NCBI GenBank assembly: GCA_002343685.1
Contig: DDRS01000042.1
Coordinates: forward strand, 1 to 64,000
Length of the DNA stretch: 64,000 nt
Reading direction: 5' to 3'
Origin: Thiobacillus denitrificans
GTDB taxonomy: Bacteria; Pseudomonadota; Gammaproteobacteria; Burkholderiales; Thiobacillaceae
Shown: positions 7,557-15,421 of the stretch, in pieces
Layout: each line of letters opens with the position of its first letter
How positions within the stretch are numbered: the stretch's first letter is position 1
Notes under the pieces: model-generated
What the model was told of the DNA's origin: nothing
Database searches by the model: none
What the model saw: only the letters and a program-made list of their open reading frames with translations
Program-made: the position numbers and the translations under genes

Positions 7557-7982
7557 TTAGCCCTCAATGTTGGGCGGCCATTTGGATGTGTTGATCTCCG
7601 AGGCGTATTTGAGGAAGCTCACCAGGTCGTCAAGCTGCTGCTCGTCCAGGTGAAACTGGGGCATCTGGCGCCGTCCGGGGGCGCCGCTGGGCTGGATTTT
7701 CATCCAGGTCTTGATGAAGTCCGGCCCGCGCCGGGTGTAGACGTTGACCAGTTCCGGCGCGAAATAGGCGCCTTCGCCCATCATGGTGTGGCAGCCGATG
7801 CAGTTGCGCGTCTCCCATATGTGCTTGCCGCGCAAGGCAGACTCGCTCAGGTTTTCGCGGTTGTCGCGCTTGGGAAGCGTGTTCATGGTGTCGAACGTGA
7901 GGCCGAGTAACAGCAGGAAGAAGAACACCGCGCCGCCGTAAAAGATGTTGCGGGCTGCGGATTTTGTGAATGCCGAGCTCAT
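7557..7982 (-). CDS. norC: nitric oxide reductase subunit C (membrane c-type cytochrome)
   Basis: A 141-residue membrane-anchored cytochrome c, the electron-input subunit of cNOR. One N-terminal helix (FYGGAVFFFLLLLGLTF, residues 14-30) is followed by a periplasmic domain with haem motif CIGCH at residues 61-65 and the family signature TMMGEGAYFAPELVNVY. The distal Met ligand is probably in RQMPQF (Met-107). The start MSSAFTKSA at 7982 is preceded by AAGGGA at good spacing; the open frame extends 21 codons further but that extension is not like a NorC. It is first in the nor operon and carries the NsrR-like operator about 95 bases upstream. Confidence 0.96.
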   Translation of the reverse strand: MSSAFTKSAARNIFYGGAVFFFLLLLGLTFDTMNTLPKRDNRENLSESALRGKHIWETRNCIGCHTMMGEGAYFAPELVNVYTRRGPDFIKTWMKIQPSGAPGRRQMPQFHLDEQQLDDLVSFLKYASEINTSKWPPNIEG

Positions 7983-8077
7983 TTGGTTGGGTCCCTTTCG
8001 TTTGCTGGGTTGGATACGAATCGCGTGCTGAGGCGCGTCCTCCATTTGCCTGCGCCAAGCTCGGCTATCGAGGTCTT

Positions 8078-8107
8078 AATATATATTTAAAATACATGTT
8101 AGGTAAA
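8078..8107 (-). promoter_or_regulatory. norC promoter with NsrR-type operator
   Basis: On the minus strand, bases 8100-8078 form two 11-bp half-sites around a single T: AACATGTATTT and AAATATATATT. The published NsrR consensus halves are AAGATGYATTT and AAATRCATCTT; the core left half matches fully and the core right half differs at one base. The same segment carries a plausible sigma-70 promoter, -35 TTTACC (8107-8102) and -10 TATATT (8083-8078) with an 18-base spacer. Binding of NsrR, the NO-sensing [Fe-S] repressor, would therefore block the -10. No FNR-type TTGAT-N4-ATCAA box was found. The nsrR gene itself is not in the window. The basis is sequence match plus family knowledge. Confidence 0.75.
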
Positions 8108-8342
8108 GAGGAAAATTCGCTTGTTGCTTTAGTGAGACAGTTCGGCGGGCGGCGAGCGGCGCTCACGCAGCGCTGCCTTCCGGGCCAAGATGCGTTGGGT
8201 GGTGCCGCACGAGCCGCATGCTGACGCATGCCTGAGTGCGCTTTCAGGTGGGCGGGGGATTGCCGGACTGGCGTGGTGCGCAAGCTTGCTCGCGCACCCG
8301 GTTGCGGTCTCTGCACTGCTAGCTGCAGGCATTCCGGGAATG

Positions 8343-8366
8343 AAAAAAGGGGCTTGCGCCCCTTTT
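8343..8366 (-). terminator. intrinsic terminator of soxB
   Basis: A stem of AAAAGGGGC against GCGCCCCTTTT with loop TTGC, read on the minus strand as a GC stem followed by a run of six T, lies 23 bases after the soxB stop. It separates the sox operon from the nor operon on the same strand. The adjoining 8108-8342 holds no gene that I can support; it contains small palindromes (CATTCCGGGAATG at 8330-8342, GCAAGCTTGC at 8280-8289) of unknown meaning. Confidence 0.85.
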
Positions 8367-8388
8367 CAGGTTTTTGCGAACGCCGGGC

Positions 8389-10134
8389 TCAGGACAGACC
8401 GCCGCGGTAGTCTGCGATGCCGGGGTTGGATTTGCCGACGCCGATGATTCTGGGCTCGTTCAGTTTCAGGCCCTTGATGACCTTCTTGTCGCGCAGATAG
8501 GCCGCGACGACATCCCATACCGGCTCGCCCTCTGCGCCTTCGCCCACCGGCGCCCAGCCGGCGACCTTATAGACCGTGTTGGCATCGACCGGCTTGCCTT
8601 TCAGCGTCATGTTGCTGATGCGCTGGCCGATTTTCCTGGTTGGGTTGATGGTGTATTCGATGCCGCCGACGCGCACCATGTCGCCGCCTTGCTGATAGTA
8701 GGGGTCGGTGTTGAACAGGTTGTCGGCGACGTCTTCCATGATGTTCTTGATGGTCTCGCCGGTCATCTCGGTCAGCGTGGTCTGCGGATAGGTGATGGCA
8801 GTCTGGTCCATCAGGCGCTCCATGGTGATGGCGTCGCCCGGCAGCAGCGTGGTGCCCCAGCGGAAGCCGGGCGAGAAGGCGGCATCCGCGCCTTTGACTT
8901 CCATTAGCGCGTCGACCAGCAACTGATCCCAGGTGCCGTTGAAGTTGCCGCGGCGATAGAGGAAGTCGTCGGTGACGGCGAGCTTCTCGCTGAGCTTGTC
9001 TTCGTAGGGCGCACGCACTTTCTTGATCAGTGCATCCATCGCCGGGTCGGCCGGCAACAGGTTGGAGAACACCGGCAGCAGGCGGTATTGGTAGCTTTGA
9101 ATCTTGCCGCCGCGAACATCGAAGTCCATGACGCCGAGGAACTTGCCGTTGGAGCCCGCATTGGTCACCAGCGTGATGCCCTTGGCGTTCTTGACCTTGA
9201 CCGGTTGCGGCACGCCGTCGTGGGTGTGGCCGCCGAAGATGGCGTCGACGCCGGTGACGCGGCTGGCCATCTTGAGGTCGACGTCCATGCCGTTGTGCGA
9301 CAGCACCACGACCACCTGCGCGCCTTTGGCGCGTGCCTCGTCCACCCATTTCTGCATGCTGTCGTCGCGGATGCCGAAGCTCCAGTCGGGGACCATGTAG
9401 CGCGGGTTGGCGATCGGCGTGTAGGGGAAGGCCTGGCCGATGACGGCGATCTTCACGCCATTCTGTTCCTTCATGACGTAGGGCTTGAACACCTGGTCGC
9501 CGAAATCGTTGGTGACGATGTTTTGCGCGACGAACTCGATGCCGGCCTTCTTGAAGTCCTTGTTGACGATTTCCACCACGCGGTCGGCGCCGAAGGTCGA
9601 TTCCCAGTGCGGTGTCATGATGTCCACGCCCAGCGCGATACAGGCGTCGACCATGTCCTGGGCATCGGTCCACAGCGACGTGGCCGAACCCTGCCAGGTA
9701 TCGCCGCCGTCGAGCAGCAACGCGCCCGGGCGTTGCGCACGCAGCTTGTCAACCAGGGTTTTCAGGTGGGCGAAACCGCCGACCTTGCCGTAGACCTTGG
9801 CGGCTTCGGTGAAGTCGAGATAGGTGAAGGCGTGGGCCTCGGCGCTGCCGGGCTTGATGCCGTAGTGCTTCAGCAGATTCTGGCCGACCAGATGAGGGGC
9901 CTTGCCGAGCGCACTGCCGACGCCCAGGTTGACGTTGGGTTCACGGAACCAGATGGGCAGCAGCTGGGCATGGCAGTCGGTGAAATGCAGCAACGAAACG
10001 TTGCCGTGACGCGGTACATCGTAGAAATTGGACGGCACCTTGCCGCCCGCCAGTGCGGACTTGCTGTCCAGTGCCATGCCGGACGCAGCGGCGACAGCGA
10101 GTAGTTGCAGGAACTCGCGACGGTTCATGTGCAT
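8389..10134 (-). CDS. soxB: SoxB, sulfate thiol esterase (thiosulfohydrolase)
   Basis: SoxB hydrolyses the terminal sulfate from the cysteine-S-thiosulfonate on SoxY in the periplasm. The 581-residue protein starts MHMNRREFLQLLAVAAASG, a twin-arginine-type signal (RREFLQ), and is then a calcineurin-like metallophosphatase/5'-nucleotidase-like protein. Metal-binding motifs visible are LLHFTDCHAQLLP, LLDGGDTWQGSATS, VLSHNGMDVD and IFGGHTHDG; two Mn ions are expected from the family. The C-terminal 5'-nucleotidase domain is complete. The ATG at 10134 is chosen because GAGGA lies seven bases before it; upstream residues of the open frame are not Sox-like. A terminator separates it from soxA, so soxB probably has its own promoter. 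Confidence 0.97.
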   Translation of the reverse strand: MHMNRREFLQLLAVAAASGMALDSKSALAGGKVPSNFYDVPRHGNVSLLHFTDCHAQLLPIWFREPNVNLGVGSALGKAPHLVGQNLLKHYGIKPGSAEAHAFTYLDFTEAAKVYGKVGGFAHLKTLVDKLRAQRPGALLLDGGDTWQGSATSLWTDAQDMVDACIALGVDIMTPHWESTFGADRVVEIVNKDFKKAGIEFVAQNIVTNDFGDQVFKPYVMKEQNGVKIAVIGQAFPYTPIANPRYMVPDWSFGIRDDSMQKWVDEARAKGAQVVVVLSHNGMDVDLKMASRVTGVDAIFGGHTHDGVPQPVKVKNAKGITLVTNAGSNGKFLGVMDFDVRGGKIQSYQYRLLPVFSNLLPADPAMDALIKKVRAPYEDKLSEKLAVTDDFLYRRGNFNGTWDQLLVDALMEVKGADAAFSPGFRWGTTLLPGDAITMERLMDQTAITYPQTTLTEMTGETIKNIMEDVADNLFNTDPYYQQGGDMVRVGGIEYTINPTRKIGQRISNMTLKGKPVDANTVYKVAGWAPVGEGAEGEPVWDVVAAYLRDKKVIKGLKLNEPRIIGVGKSNPGIADYRGGLS

Positions 10135-10188
10135 GGAATTTTCCTCAGGAATGTCAGGGGTGAAAGGGGATGTGGTTCGTATTGTCGG

Positions 10189-10209
10189 TTTACGCGCGCT
10201 ATCCGTAAA
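10189..10209. promoter_or_regulatory. inverted repeat upstream of soxB
   Basis: TTTACG and CGTAAA arms are separated by nine bases in the 165-base gap between soxA and soxB, about 55 bases before the soxB start and downstream of the soxA terminator. The location suits an operator for a separate soxB promoter. The block GGATAGCG beside it also occurs upstream of soxX (minus strand, near 12535). No regulator is identified. Confidence 0.4.
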
Positions 10210-10257
10210 TAGTAGCTCCCGCTCATATTCATAAGGAGCGGTCCGGCAAACCAAATG

Positions 10258-10283
10258 AAAAAGCCCGGTTGCCCGGGCTTTTT
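10258..10283 (-). terminator. intrinsic terminator between soxA and soxB
   Basis: An 11-bp stem (AAAAAGCCCGG paired with CCGGGCTTTTT) with a four-base loop and a T-run on the minus strand lies 17 bases after the soxA stop. The structure is strong, so most soxXYZA transcripts should end here rather than read into soxB. Confidence 0.85.
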
Positions 10284-10299
10284 CTGGTGTTGCAGTGAC

Positions 10300-11151
10300 T
10301 TACCTGCGGAATACCGAGGCCTTCATCGGCAGGCCGTTCGACATCGCAGAATGGAAATATTCCAGGTTGTTCATGGTGGTGCTGTCTTCTGCGGGCGGTA
10401 CGGCACGGAGGACCATCGTGAAGCAGAACGAATACTGATTCTGCAACGTCACCAGAGTGTCGCCGCCGATGAAGAACCCCGGCCAGTGCACGGCTTGACC
10501 CACCACAGGCGAGACCAGTTCGGAGCGGAGGCGGTTGCCGGCGTTCTGCATGTGGCAGCTGGCGCAGGCAAAGTTGCGCTGGCCCTTGCGGCTGTAGAAG
10601 GTTTTCTTGCCGTCTTCATACGCGGCCATGGCCTTGGGGCTCTGGACCTTGATGTTCATGATCATGCCGTCGGACAGCGTCCGCATATAGGCACTGAGCA
10701 CGCCGATGGTCTTCGGATCGCTGAGCTTGAAGGGTGCTTCGCCATTCGCCACGCGACAGTCGTTGACGACGTTCTCCAGTGTCACGACCTTGCCCTTGGC
10801 TTCGTCGAACATGGGATAGTTGCCGGCGATCTGCTTGCCGCCATTGGGCATGCAATCCGCATAGGTTTTGCCGTTCTTGAACGGGGTTTCCCACATCTTG
10901 CGGCCTTCTTCGATCTGCGAGTCGAAGGGCGGGAATTCCATGATGGCGTCGTACTGCGCTTTGCTGTCGGGGTCGAAAGCCAGCGCGCCGTAGACATAGT
11001 CCTCGAGTTTGACGTTGGGATATTTGGTTGTGAAGTACTTGATGAGGTCCTGCTGATCCTGCTCGGGCGAAGCGTGTACCGTGGCAGCGCCCAGGGCAAT
11101 ACCCAAACCAGCCATGCCTGCCAGCAATTTCAAGATGTTTTTTTGTTTCAT
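10300..11151 (-). CDS. soxA: SoxA, monohaem c-type cytochrome of SoxAX
   Basis: SoxA with SoxX forms the c-type cytochrome that couples thiosulfate to the SoxY cysteine in the periplasm. The start MKQKNILKLLAGMAG at 11151 is preceded by GAGGAGG and leads into a Sec signal ending near VHA-27. Only one haem motif exists, CASCH at residues 196-200. The first-haem position of dihaem SoxA proteins is replaced by single cysteines C100 (ADCMPNGG) and C132 (VNDCRV), which in monohaem SoxA form a disulfide. The active-site cysteine ligand that becomes a persulfide is C243 in QYSFCFTMVLRA. At 283 residues it is full length. A terminator follows. Confidence 0.96.
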   Translation of the reverse strand: MKQKNILKLLAGMAGLGIALGAATVHASPEQDQQDLIKYFTTKYPNVKLEDYVYGALAFDPDSKAQYDAIMEFPPFDSQIEEGRKMWETPFKNGKTYADCMPNGGKQIAGNYPMFDEAKGKVVTLENVVNDCRVANGEAPFKLSDPKTIGVLSAYMRTLSDGMIMNIKVQSPKAMAAYEDGKKTFYSRKGQRNFACASCHMQNAGNRLRSELVSPVVGQAVHWPGFFIGGDTLVTLQNQYSFCFTMVLRAVPPAEDSTTMNNLEYFHSAMSNGLPMKASVFRR

Positions 11152-11219
11152 GCCGTCCTCCTCAAACCTGATGATAAAACGCGAGCGGGGCATGCTGCCC
11201 CGCTCGGATATTGCCTGAT

Positions 11220-11534
11220 TTAGCCGATGGTGGCTTCGGCGGAGTTCTTGTCGCCCTTGTTGTCGACCCAGTTGACGACGACCTTGTCGCCTTTCTTGGG
11301 GCCCTTGACCTTGAATCCCAGGTAGGGATTCTTGGAGATGCCGGTGCCGAAGTCGGCGTTCAGCACCGCGGCGCCGTTGATGGTGGCCGTCACGTCCTGA
11401 ATGAAGTGGGCGGGCACCAGCTGGCCGGTTTTGGCGTCTTTGCGCAGGCCGGTTTCCATCGGGTGGTTCATCAACACTTTGACGTCGGCGACGTCGCCTG
11501 CCATGGTGGCGCGGATACGCATGGGTTCAGCCAT
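11220..11534 (-). CDS. soxZ: SoxZ, partner of the sulfur carrier SoxY
   Basis: A 104-residue immunoglobulin-fold protein without its own signal peptide; it is exported with SoxY as the SoxYZ heterodimer. Family features visible are the N-terminal RIRATMAGDVADVKVLMNHP and MET-GLRKDAKTG, the VPAHFIQDVTATING strand pair and the late GDKVVVNWVDNKG strand. It lies 59 bases after soxY and is preceded by GAAAGGAAAG. It completes SoxYZ, on which sulfur intermediates stay covalently bound. Confidence 0.96.
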   Translation of the reverse strand: MAEPMRIRATMAGDVADVKVLMNHPMETGLRKDAKTGQLVPAHFIQDVTATINGAAVLNADFGTGISKNPYLGFKVKGPKKGDKVVVNWVDNKGDKNSAEATIG

Positions 11535-11593
11535 TTGGCTTTCCTTTCTAAAAAGAATTCAGTTCAACGAAATGATGTCTGGCCAGGCCGGGA

Positions 11594-12061
11594 TCAGCCG
11601 CCGCAGCCGCCGATGGTGACCTTGACTTCCTTGGCCGCGGTGTAGGACTTGCCGCCGGCGTTGACCACCGCGCGAACCAGCGAAGTCTGGCCCATCTTGA
11701 TGCGGGTGGAAATGTAGCCCTCGGCGCCGCCCGACAGGTTGTAGGTGCCGACCAGGGGAACGCCGTTCTTTTCGGCGAGGATGGCGATGCTGGTCGTGCC
11801 GGCGATGCTGCTGGTGACTTCCACCGGCACAACCGAACCGTTCTCGGCGATGTCCGGCGCCTTGATGGCGATCTCCTTGCTGTCGGCCGGACCGGCAACG
11901 CCGAGCCCCTTCATCGCGTCGCCGACGTTCTTGGCTTCGAAGGCGGCCTTGTTCCAGGCAGCCATTGCCTGGGTGGGCTTCAGCAGGCCGGCGGCCACGG
12001 CGATGGCCACGGTGCCTGCGCCTGCGGTGCCTTTCAGTACGTTTCTACGAAGTGCATTCAT
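11594..12061 (-). CDS. soxY: SoxY, thiosulfate-carrier protein
   Basis: SoxY carries sulfur intermediates on the single cysteine of a C-terminal swinging arm. The arm is intact: the protein ends VTIGGCGG, the cysteine being third from the end. The N-terminus has a twin-arginine-type signal, MNALRRNVLKGTAGAGT, ending near TQAMAA. The start at 12061 is preferred over the ATG at 12067 because AAGGAG lies eight bases before it and would be only two bases before the other. The 155-residue length is normal. It follows soxX by 34 bases. Confidence 0.96.
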   Translation of the reverse strand: MNALRRNVLKGTAGAGTVAIAVAAGLLKPTQAMAAWNKAAFEAKNVGDAMKGLGVAGPADSKEIAIKAPDIAENGSVVPVEVTSSIAGTTSIAILAEKNGVPLVGTYNLSGGAEGYISTRIKMGQTSLVRAVVNAGGKSYTAAKEVKVTIGGCGG

Positions 12062-12095
12062 TTGCATATCTCCTTGTTGAAAAATCTGCGGGTAA

Positions 12096-12461
12096 TTACA
12101 GACCGTAAACGAAATCGGTCACTTTATCGATTTCGGCTTCCGTCAGCACGCCGTGCTTGCCGAACGGAATCATGCTGGTGGAGGGATTGGCGACGGTCGC
12201 ATCCCAGATCTGGGCACGCAGCTTGGCTTTGTCTGGATAGCGTGCGCTCATGGCGATCAGGGGCGGGCCATACGTTCCGGTGGATTCCGCATCGGGCACG
12301 GTCGGCATGCCGTGGCAGGCCAGGCAGTTGCCCTTGGAAAGGTTGAACGCGATGTCCTTGCCGGTTTCCTCCTTGGGAGCGGCTGCCTGTGCCAGCACCG
12401 TACCCGACAACATGATGGCGCTGATCGCGCAGGCCGTTGCTATTTGATGCAACTTACGCAT
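12096..12461 (-). CDS. soxX: SoxX, monohaem cytochrome c of SoxAX
   Basis: A 121-residue periplasmic cytochrome c, the electron-accepting subunit of SoxAX. Signal peptide residues 1-28 (MRKLHQIATACAISAIMLSG, ending at AQA). The haem motif CLACH is at 46-50, preceded by NLSKGN, and the axial Met is likely Met-97 in STSMIPFG. The start at 12461 is taken, not the ATG six bases upstream, because AGGAGG directly abuts that earlier codon. This is the first gene of the sox operon. Confidence 0.95.
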   Translation of the reverse strand: MRKLHQIATACAISAIMLSGTVLAQAAAPKEETGKDIAFNLSKGNCLACHGMPTVPDAESTGTYGPPLIAMSARYPDKAKLRAQIWDATVANPSTSMIPFGKHGVLTEAEIDKVTDFVYGL

Positions 12462-12554
12462 AGTCATCCTCCTAAGTTTATTGACATGGTTATGAAAGCG
12501 CTTGCCGCTTGGGGATGCCCTGCAGTGAACGCTATCCAGTTATGGATGGGACCA

Positions 12555-12584
12555 AGCATAGTGGAATTTGTTTTTGGCATGCAA
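12555..12584 (-). promoter_or_regulatory. predicted soxX promoter
   Basis: On the minus strand a -35 TTGCAT (12584-12579) and a -10 TATGCT (12560-12555) are separated by 18 bases, about 90 bases before the soxX start. The leader of about 85 bases contains GGATAGCG, shared with the soxB upstream region. The rest of 12462-12664 shows only a hairpin, CAGCCCC against GGGGCTG at 12631-12653, just beyond the stop of the M48 gene. Confidence 0.45.
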
Positions 12585-12664
12585 GGCCGGACATGAATCT
12601 TTACGTGCAAATCGCAGGGTAATTTCCTACCAGCCCCGCCCGATATGGGGCTGCGCGCGTGTCG

Positions 12665-14083
12665 CTAGTTTTTCCGCTGTGATTTTTCGATCTCCTGCCA
12701 TTCGCGCCGCCGCGCCTCGGCCGCCGACATTTCGTGGAAACTGCCGTCGCCAGCCTTGATGCCGAGGGCGATCTGTTCGATGGCGGCGACCAGGTTGCCG
12801 CTCAATGCCGCCGCTTCGGCCTGCGCGCGATGACTGAGCAGGCGGTGCCCCTGCTGGGCGTGGGTCTGGGCGGCCAGCCGCCACAGGCGGCGGTCGAGTG
12901 GATACAGCGCCAGTTGCCTGTCGACCTGGGTCTGCGCATCGCTGCTGCGGCCTGCCGCCAGCAATGCGCTGATGTAGCCGTACTGCAAGGGACGGTAGCC
13001 GGGGTAGGCCTGGCTGCCGGCCTGGTAGCGCTGCAAGGCAAGCATCTGGTTGCCGGCGGCCAGTGCGGTGCGGGCAATCAATAGCTGGATCATCGGGCTG
13101 CCGGTTTTGCCGGACGGCAGTTTCTGCGCTTCAGTCTCGGCGTCCTTGAACTGGCGCGCGCGGATCAGCGCGGTGACCAGGCCATAACGGGCGGCGGTTT
13201 CGCTGTTGTAGCGTTTTTCATCGAGCACCTTGCGCGCAGCCAGCACGGCATCCTGCGCGCTGTCTTCCTGCGCCCGCAGGCGGGCGCGCACCAGTTGAAA
13301 GTCGAGGCTGTCCTCAACCTGTTGATAAGGCGCGGTTTCGCTGCGCGACTCCATGTCGGCGATGCGGTCGGTGGTGAGCGGATGGGTGCGCAGATAGGCC
13401 GGGGCGCTGGTGTCGTAAAACCGGTTGGCGCGCTGCAGGCGGCTGAAAAAACCGCTCATGCCGCGCACATCGTAGCCGCTGCGGTTCAGCATGTCGTAAC
13501 CCAGGCGGTCCGCCTCGCGCTCGTAATCGCGGCTGTAGTTGAGCTGATTCTGGATGGAGTAAGCCTGGGTGGTGGCGATGGCCGCGCCGGCCACGTTGGG
13601 ATTGGAGCGCGACGCCAGCAGCGCCAGCGCCAGCGCGGCCATGGTCGGCCAGTAGCTCTGGCTTTGCGAGGCGACCATGCGCGCGATATGGTCCTGGGTG
13701 ACGTGGGCGATTTCGTGCGCAACCACGCCCGCCAGTTCGGATTCGCTTTGCGCGGCAAGCAGCAGGCCCGTATGCACACCGATGTTGCCGCCCGGCATGG
13801 CAAAGGCGTTGATGGAGGGATCGTTGACGACGAAGAAAGTGAATTCGCGCTGGTTGCGGGTGCTGACGGAGACCAGCTTGTAGCCAAGCTGGTTGAGATA
13901 GCTTTCGATTTCCGGGTCGTCGAGGTAGCGCGGGTCGGCGTAGACGTCGCGCATGATGGCGCGTCCCAGCGTCTGCTCTTCTTGATCGGAGAAATATTGC
14001 CGCGACACCTCGCCCAGATCGGGCAGGTCGGCGGCAATGGCCGGCTGGACGGCCAGGGTGAGCGCGAGCAGGATGCGCAGCAT
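12665..14083 (-). CDS. secreted M48-family metalloprotease with TPR domain (BepA-like)
   Basis: A 472-residue periplasmic zinc protease resembling BepA/YfgC, which degrades or refolds outer-membrane proteins stalled on the BAM machinery. A Sec signal (MLRILLALTLAVQPAIAAD) is followed by the M48 domain: the zinc motif HEIAH lies in SELAGVVAHEIAHVTQDH, with the third ligand in YEREADRLGYDML. The C-terminal half is a helical TPR-like region that ends in a charged tail (WQEIEKSQRKN). The open frame extends 30 codons further but overlaps moaC, so MLRILLAL at 14083 is the likely start although no strong Shine-Dalgarno sequence is seen. It is divergent from moaC. BepA versus another M48 subgroup is not settled by eye. 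Confidence 0.85.
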   Translation of the reverse strand: MLRILLALTLAVQPAIAADLPDLGEVSRQYFSDQEEQTLGRAIMRDVYADPRYLDDPEIESYLNQLGYKLVSVSTRNQREFTFFVVNDPSINAFAMPGGNIGVHTGLLLAAQSESELAGVVAHEIAHVTQDHIARMVASQSQSYWPTMAALALALLASRSNPNVAGAAIATTQAYSIQNQLNYSRDYEREADRLGYDMLNRSGYDVRGMSGFFSRLQRANRFYDTSAPAYLRTHPLTTDRIADMESRSETAPYQQVEDSLDFQLVRARLRAQEDSAQDAVLAARKVLDEKRYNSETAARYGLVTALIRARQFKDAETEAQKLPSGKTGSPMIQLLIARTALAAGNQMLALQRYQAGSQAYPGYRPLQYGYISALLAAGRSSDAQTQVDRQLALYPLDRRLWRLAAQTHAQQGHRLLSHRAQAEAAALSGNLVAAIEQIALGIKAGDGSFHEMSAAEARRREWQEIEKSQRKN

Positions 14084-14159
14084 CAGGAGGCAGGAAGGAT
14101 GAAGGCGGGGAACGGCATTTCGTTTACGATGCGCGGATTGTCTACAAGGTTCCTGTGTT

Positions 14160-14651
14160 ATGAACGAATTCACTCATTTCGATGAACGGGGCCGCGCCGT
14201 CATGGTCGACGTGGCGGGCAAGGACGACACGCGGCGCGTCGCCGTGGCGGGCGGCCGGATCCACATGTTACCCGATACCCTGGCGCGCATCCTGGACGGC
14301 CAGGCGGCCAAGGGCGACGTACTGGGCATTGCGCGCATCGCGGCGATCCAGGCGACCAAGCGCACTGCCGAGCTGATCCCGCTTTGCCACCCGATCGCAC
14401 TGACCCGGGTGAGCGTGGAATTCAGCCACGACCAGGCGGAATCATGGATCGCCTGCACGGTGACCGCGGAAACCGTCGGCAAGACCGGGGTGGAAATGGA
14501 GGCGCTGACCGGCGTCAGCGTCGCGCTGTTGACGATTTACGACATGTGCAAGGCGGTCGATCGCGGCATGCGCATGGACGGCATCGGTTTGCTGGAAAAA
14601 CAGGGCGGGCGTTCCGGCCATTGGCGTTCATCCCTTGCTGCGGGCGCCTAG
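14160..14651 (+). CDS. moaC: MoaC, cyclic pyranopterin monophosphate synthase
   Basis: MoaC acts in the first step of molybdenum-cofactor synthesis with MoaA. The 163-residue protein begins FTHFDERGRAVMVDV and contains the diagnostic segments KGDVLGIARIAAIQATKRT, LIPLCHPI and GVEMEALTGVSVALLTIYDM, ending CKAVDRGM with the KQGGRSG loop. The ATG at 14160 leaves a 76-base divergent gap to the M48 gene. Its neighbourhood with a molybdenum enzyme (SoeA) is suggestive but moaC is often scattered. Confidence 0.97.
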   Translation: MNEFTHFDERGRAVMVDVAGKDDTRRVAVAGGRIHMLPDTLARILDGQAAKGDVLGIARIAAIQATKRTAELIPLCHPIALTRVSVEFSHDQAESWIACTVTAETVGKTGVEMEALTGVSVALLTIYDMCKAVDRGMRMDGIGLLEKQGGRSGHWRSSLAAGA

Positions 14652-14719
14652 TCATAACGTCATCTTGCACCTGCCTCGCGCCGCGGCATGATGCCGGGGT
14701 GGAGAAATCGAACCGCCGC

Positions 14720-15421
14720 ATGCGTTTTTTCGGATTCCTGTTGCTGGGGGTGTGGGCATGTTCGTTCGCCGTGCGGGCGGATCTGCCGGACGATCAGCGG
14801 TTTCCGGCCACGGGAAACCAGTTGCTGCTGTGGGTGGCGTCCGAGCGCGGGCGCGCCGAATCCGAGGTGCAAGCTGCGCAGCAACTGGCCGCACAAGGCG
14901 TGGAGACCTGGTCGCTCGACCTCGCCAGCGCCTATTTTCTGCCGCAGCTGCCGAGCAGCATGGATGAAGTGCCGGTACGGGATATGGCTGACTGGCTGCG
15001 CGCCGCGCAGGCCAGCGGCAAACAGGTGACGGCCGTTGCCGTGGCACGCGCTGCGGTTCCGTTATTGCGTGCCACTGCCTCGCTTGAACCGGCCGAACGG
15101 CAGCGGCTCTGCGTGCTGCTGCTGTATCCGAATCTCTACATGACGGCGGAACCGCTGGCCGCGCCGGATTATCTCGACCTGGAAACCTTGGCCGGCTTGC
15201 GGGTGCATGTGCTGCAGCCGCGCCGTTCCGCTGCGACGCCCTGGTTGCCCGGACTGCTGGATCACTTGGCGCTGCACGGTGCGACGGCCAGTGCGACCGT
15301 TCTGGAAAGCCTGCGCGAAGGCTACTGGGCGCGCGAATCGCCGACTGAGTTTGAAATCGCCGAGAGCCGCCGCATGGATGCCATGCTGCTGCGCGAATTG
15401 AATGCCTGGGGGTGCAAATGA
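14720..15421 (+). CDS. secreted protein of unknown function, overlaps tlpA-like gene
   Basis: A 233-residue protein with a Sec signal (MRFFGFLLLGVWACSFAVRA, cleavage likely before DLPDD). The mature part alternates strand and helix, starting GNQLLLWVASERG, then SEVQAAQQLAAQGVETWSLDL, and later RQRLCVLLLYPNLYM. The pattern resembles an alpha/beta-hydrolase-like core, but I see no GxSxG nucleophile motif, so catalysis is doubtful. The ATG at 14720 has only a distant GGAG; a GTG at 14699 is an alternative. Its stop overlaps the tlpA-like start (ATGA), so the two are likely made together and both act in the periplasm. I do not recognise the family. Confidence 0.65.
   Translation: MRFFGFLLLGVWACSFAVRADLPDDQRFPATGNQLLLWVASERGRAESEVQAAQQLAAQGVETWSLDLASAYFLPQLPSSMDEVPVRDMADWLRAAQASGKQVTAVAVARAAVPLLRATASLEPAERQRLCVLLLYPNLYMTAEPLAAPDYLDLETLAGLRVHVLQPRRSAATPWLPGLLDHLALHGATASATVLESLREGYWARESPTEFEIAESRRMDAMLLRELNAWGCK

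Noticed and set aside
8100..8342. FNR/NnrR box upstream of norC
   Set aside because: No TTGAT-N4-ATCAA-like palindrome was found; the only strong element is the NsrR-type site.
14384..14719. N-terminal extension of the secreted unknown protein
   Set aside because: It overlaps moaC in another frame; a signal peptide begins at 14720.
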